Source: Streptomyces sp. AC555_RSS877
Lineage (GTDB): Bacteria > Actinomycetota > Actinomycetes > Streptomycetales > Streptomycetaceae
Assembly: GCF_019049245.1 (NCBI RefSeq)
Contig: NZ_JAGMUK010000004.1
Span: 19,975-83,974 of the forward strand
Length of the DNA: 64,000 bases
Direction of reading: 5' to 3'
The notes beneath the pieces are model-generated. The model saw only the letters and a program-made list of their open reading frames with translations, was not told the origin of the DNA and ran no database searches. A program made the position numbers and the translations under genes. Shown one piece after another: positions 61,566 through 64,000 of the stretch (within the stretch, counting starts at the first letter, position 1; every line of letters starts with the position of its first letter).

Positions 61566-62375
61566 ATGACCCAGAAAGTCGCAGTCCTCGGCACCGGCAA
61601 GATCGGCGAAGCCCTGCTCAGCGGAATGATCCGCGCCGGCTGGGCCCCGGCCGACCTCCTGGTCACCGCCCGCCGCCCCGAGCGAGCCGAAGAACTCCGC
61701 ACCCGCTACGGAGTCGCCCCGGTCACCAACCCGGAGGCCGCCAAGACCGCCGACACCCTGATCCTCACGGTCAAGCCGCAGGACATGGGCACCCTCCTCG
61801 ACGAACTCGCCCCCCACGTCCCCGCCGACCGCCTGGTCATCAGCGGCGCCGCGGGCATCCCCACCTCCTTCTTCGAGGAGCGCCTCGCCCCGGGCACCCC
61901 GGTCGTCCGCGTCATGACGAACACCCCCGCCCTCGTCGACGAGGCCATGTCCGTCATCTCCGCCGGCACCCACGCCACCGCCGACCACCTCGCCCACACC
62001 GAGGAGATCTTCGGCGCCGTCGGCAAGACACTCCGCGTCCCCGAATCCCAGCAGGACGCCTGCACGGCCCTCTCCGGCTCCGGCCCGGCGTACTTCTTCT
62101 ACCTGGTCGAAGCCATGACGGACGCCGGCATCCTCCTCGGCCTGCCCCGCGACAAGGCCCACGACCTGATCGTCCAGTCCGCGATCGGCGCCGCCACCAT
62201 GCTCCGCGACAGCGGCGAACACCCGGTCAAGCTCCGCGAGAACGTCACCTCCCCCGCGGGCACGACCATCAACGCCATCCGCGAACTCGAGAACCACGGC
62301 GTACGAGCCGCACTCATCGCTGCCCTCGAAGCCGCCCGCGACCGCAGCCGCGAACTGGCCTCCGGCAACAGCTGA
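61566..62375 (+). CDS. proC: Pyrroline-5-carboxylate reductase
   Basis: A 269-residue enzyme reducing pyrroline-5-carboxylate to proline with NAD(P)H. KVAVLGTGKIGEALLSGMIRAGW is the dinucleotide-binding fold, then TLILTVKPQDM, RVMTNTPALVDEAMSVIS, TALSGSGPAYFFYLVEAMTDAGILLGLPRDKAHDL and VTSPAGTTINAIRELENHGVRAALIAAL. It fits the full family length and needs no other start. It has a separate start after a 132-base gap from the permease gene and ends at a hairpin shared with trpS. Confidence 0.97.
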   Translation: MTQKVAVLGTGKIGEALLSGMIRAGWAPADLLVTARRPERAEELRTRYGVAPVTNPEAAKTADTLILTVKPQDMGTLLDELAPHVPADRLVISGAAGIPTSFFEERLAPGTPVVRVMTNTPALVDEAMSVISAGTHATADHLAHTEEIFGAVGKTLRVPESQQDACTALSGSGPAYFFYLVEAMTDAGILLGLPRDKAHDLIVQSAIGAATMLRDSGEHPVKLRENVTSPAGTTINAIRELENHGVRAALIAALEAARDRSRELASGNS

Positions 62376-62381
62376 CGCCGC

Positions 62382-62404
62382 GCGGCCCCCGCCTAGGGGG
62401 CCGC
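62382..62404. terminator. Hairpin between convergent proC and trpS
   Basis: GCGGCCCCC (62382-62390) and GGGGGCCGC (62396-62404) are perfect 9-bp arms around GCCTA. It lies 7 bases after the proC stop and 8 before the trpS stop codon, so it can terminate both. Confidence 0.8.
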
Positions 62405-62411
62405 AAGCCCC

Positions 62412-63452
62412 TCACCCGCCGACGGCCGCCCCCATTACCGTCTTCGCAGCAGCCGCGACCGCAGGCAACAGCCCGATCGCCCGATACGCCTCATCGACGA
62501 TCGGCCGCGCCATGCCCCTGGCCCTCTCGGCCCCATCCCGCAGCACCCCCTCCACATAACCAGGATCAGCGCACAACTCCTGGTGCCTCTCCTGCACAGG
62601 CCTGAGAACCTCGACCACCGCCTCCGCGGTGTCCTTCTTCAAAGCGCCGTACGACTCATATACACCGCTCAGGTCCGATGGGTTCCCATCCGTACAGGCC
62701 GCGAGGATCTCCAACAGGTTGGCCACCCCCGGCCGCGCCTCCCGGTCGTACACGACCTCCTGCCCGCTGTCGGTAACAGCCCGCAGCACCTTCTTCCGCA
62801 CGGCTGCCGGCTCGTCCAGCAGATAGACGATCCCCGGCCCGACGTCGTCGCTCTTCCCCATCTTCGACGTCGGCTCCTGCAGGTTCATCACCCGTGTCGC
62901 CACCACCGGATGTGTGGCCCGGGGCACCAAGAAAGTGTGCCCGTACCGCTGGTTGAACCGCACCGCCAGATCCCGCGCCAGCTCCACGTGCTGAGTCTGA
63001 TCGTCCCCGACCGGCACCTCGTCGGTCCCGTACGCCAGGATGTCCGCCGCCATCAGCACGGGATACGTCAGCAGCGACAGCCGCACACTCCCGCCCCGCT
63101 CCCGCTCGCGCCCGGCCTTCTCCCTGTACTGGATCATCCGCCGCATCTCGCCGTCCGTGGCCACGCACTCCAGCAGGTACGACAGCCGCGCGTGTTCATC
63201 CACATGACTCTGTACGAAGACGGTGCACAGCTCCGGATCAAGTCCCGTCGCCAGCAGCAACGTCGCCGCCTGCCTGCTCAGCCGGCGCACCCGCGCCGGA
63301 TCGTGGTCCACGGTCAGCGCGTGCAGATCGACGATGCAGAACAGCGCATCGGCCTGGTGCTGATCGACGGCGGCCCACCGCCGCATGGCCCCGAGGTAGT
63401 TCCCCAGCGTCAGATGCCCGGTCGGCTTGACCCCGCTGAAGACCCGCGTCAT
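62412..63452 (-). CDS. trpS: Tryptophanyl-tRNA synthetase, probably the attenuation-controlled TrpRS1 type
   Basis: A 346-residue class I synthetase. SGVKPTGHLTLGNYLGAMRRW has the HIGH-like TGHLTLGN; the KMSKS-like motif is LQEPTSKMGKSDDV near residue 196; further marks are DLHALTVDHD, TYPVLMAADILAYGTDEVPVGDDQTQHVELARDLAVRFN. A leader peptide with two adjacent Trp codons and an attenuator lie upstream, so expression should rise when charged tRNA-Trp is scarce. This matches the auxiliary, indolmycin-resistant TrpRS1 of S. coelicolor as I recall it. Resistance cannot be judged from the sequence alone. GGAGG lies just before the ATG. Confidence 0.95.
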   Translation of the reverse strand: MTRVFSGVKPTGHLTLGNYLGAMRRWAAVDQHQADALFCIVDLHALTVDHDPARVRRLSRQAATLLLATGLDPELCTVFVQSHVDEHARLSYLLECVATDGEMRRMIQYREKAGRERERGGSVRLSLLTYPVLMAADILAYGTDEVPVGDDQTQHVELARDLAVRFNQRYGHTFLVPRATHPVVATRVMNLQEPTSKMGKSDDVGPGIVYLLDEPAAVRKKVLRAVTDSGQEVVYDREARPGVANLLEILAACTDGNPSDLSGVYESYGALKKDTAEAVVEVLRPVQERHQELCADPGYVEGVLRDGAERARGMARPIVDEAYRAIGLLPAVAAAAKTVMGAAVGG

Positions 63453-63514
63453 CTCTCCACCTCCTGGTCGAGACCGCCGTCCCGGCCGGCCGACCCTCTG
63501 GAGCTCTGGAGGGA

Positions 63515-63547
63515 GAAACGAAAACGGCCGCCGAGGCGGCGGCCGTT
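63515..63547 (-). terminator. Transcription attenuator before trpS
   Basis: On the minus strand, AACGGCCGCC (63547-63538) pairs with GGCGGCCGTT (63532-63523) and is followed by a T-rich run (TTTTCGTTTC). It lies between the leader peptide stop and the trpS start, 60-100 bases upstream of the gene. The 5' arm can alternatively pair with GACGGCGGCCGTG of the leader (63563-63575), which would act as antiterminator. Confidence 0.85.
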
Positions 63548-63573
63548 GAGTGCATACGTGAGCACGGCCGCCG

Positions 63574-63615
63574 TCAGGCGGCCCACCACAGCTGGGTGCA
63601 CGTACGCGTAGTCAT
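63574..63615 (-). CDS. trpS leader peptide with tandem Trp codons
   Basis: A 13-codon reading frame MTTRTCTQLWWAA followed by TGA, with TGG-TGG at codons 10 and 11. Its sequence overlaps the segment that can pair with the downstream GGCGGCC (GGCCGCC codes for Ala-Ala in part). Ribosome stalling at the Trp codons would keep that arm single and let the antiterminator form. No good ribosome site precedes the ATG; TACTCT ends 7 bases before it, so a leaderless start is possible. The frame is too short to be found by length alone. Confidence 0.85.
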   Translation of the reverse strand: MTTRTCTQLWWAA

Positions 63616-63839
63616 GGACCAAGAGTACGCGTGCAGGGCACCGCACGGACCGAAGTTGACACACCCCGAGCCGCTCCGTACTGTTCTCCGAGTTGTCCGC
63701 CGTGAGCGCCGACCCCGGTCGGTCCCCGGACAGCCATTCCGCAAGTACCAGCCAACCTCGACGACAGTGTTCTGCCGTCGCGCCATTGGCGTGCGTATTC
63801 GCGAAATGAGGAATCCGCGTTCGAAAGGACGCAGCCCTC

Positions 63840-64000
63840 GATTAGCGTCGGGAGCAGGGAATCCGCTAAAGTCTCACTCGTCGGAACGGCCCGAGCGGCC
63901 GCGAGGACAACCCCCTCTGACTGGGAGTCAGGCCCGAAAGGATCTGATAGAGTCGGAACCGCCGGAAAGGGAAACGCGAGAGCGGGAACCTGGAAAGCAC
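63840..64000 (+). promoter_or_regulatory. Promoter/leader region of a ribosomal RNA operon (16S gene beyond the window)
   Basis: The stretch from about 63840 has a run of features that I recognise from Streptomyces rrn leaders: TAAAGT at 63867-63872 and TAGAGT at 63948-63953 as -10-like hexamers. GGATCTGATAGAGTCGGAA and CCGGAAAGGGAAACGCGAG are also present, in an otherwise noncoding, A/G-rich region. Such operons have several promoters in a row and a leader of about 280 bases before 16S. The 16S gene itself is not in the window, so this assignment rests on resemblance from memory. Confidence 0.7.

Noticed and set aside
1..64000. Mobile element, prophage or antibiotic gene cluster
   Set aside because: No integrase, transposase, polyketide or peptide synthetase domain, and no attachment-site tRNA is visible; base composition is even.

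Overview
The window is chromosomal DNA of a high-GC actinomycete, almost certainly a Streptomyces. GTG starts, GTGA/ATGA start-stop overlaps, NNG/NNC-dominated codons, Lsr2, DisA, ClpC, and a complete sigE-cseABC operon all fit. From memory, the gene order matches the Streptomyces coelicolor core region running from ftsH (about SCO3404) down to trpRS1 (about SCO3334). I could not run an alignment. I see no insertion sequence, prophage, integrase, CRISPR array or tRNA. This is core chromosome with many regulators rather than an island.

Layout: 1-4.8 kb holds the 3' end of ftsH and a folate cluster (folE; then folP, an NTF2-like gene, folB, folK and a DUF3180 gene on the minus strand). 5-9.6 kb holds an MprF-type lysyl-lipid synthase, an antigen-85-like esterase and a coiled-coil protein. 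9.6-13.7 kb holds two bacterial PH-domain genes, an orphan nuoD-like gene and, tail-to-tail with it, an NDUFAF7/MidA-type methyltransferase. 13.8-18.4 kb holds a two-component pair, an ArsR-type regulator and a PLP lyase. 18.5-24.1 kb is a cofactor operon (DUF2520 protein, panC, nadB, nadC, coaX) for pantothenate/CoA and NAD. 24.2-30.7 kb holds small regulators, a GNAT, lsr2, a prim-pol-like relic and clpC.

30.8-38.5 kb is an envelope region: secreted HAD phosphatase, M23 peptidase, a TetR-regulated 14-TM exporter, and sigE-cseA-cseB-cseC. 38.7-46.4 kb holds a MutY-type glycosylase, a second two-component pair with an unusual kinase, a PAP2 phosphatase, and radA-disA (DNA integrity and c-di-AMP). 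46.6-53.8 kb holds a sigma-like/zinc-finger/BACON membrane fusion, a Cys-rich protein, a Ppx/GppA phosphatase, a TIM-barrel isomerase, a TetR regulator and ilvD. 53.8-63.5 kb holds a PQQ-repeat Ser/Thr kinase, an SH3 protein, a methyltransferase, a SulP transporter, an ABC export pair, proC and trpS. The last 160 bases look like the multi-promoter leader of a ribosomal RNA operon whose 16S gene lies just outside.

The most interesting observations are: (1) the orphan nuoD next to a homologue of the mitochondrial enzyme that methylates the NuoD/NDUFS2 subunit, with the target arginine conserved but a quinone-binding tyrosine replaced; (2) a 13-residue leader peptide with tandem Trp codons and an attenuator before trpS; (3) a one-protein fusion of a degenerate ECF sigma-like region, an anti-sigma zinc finger, a membrane segment and a BACON ectodomain; (4) a histidine kinase with an extra C-terminal membrane segment and ectodomain; (5) several strong palindromic operator candidates.
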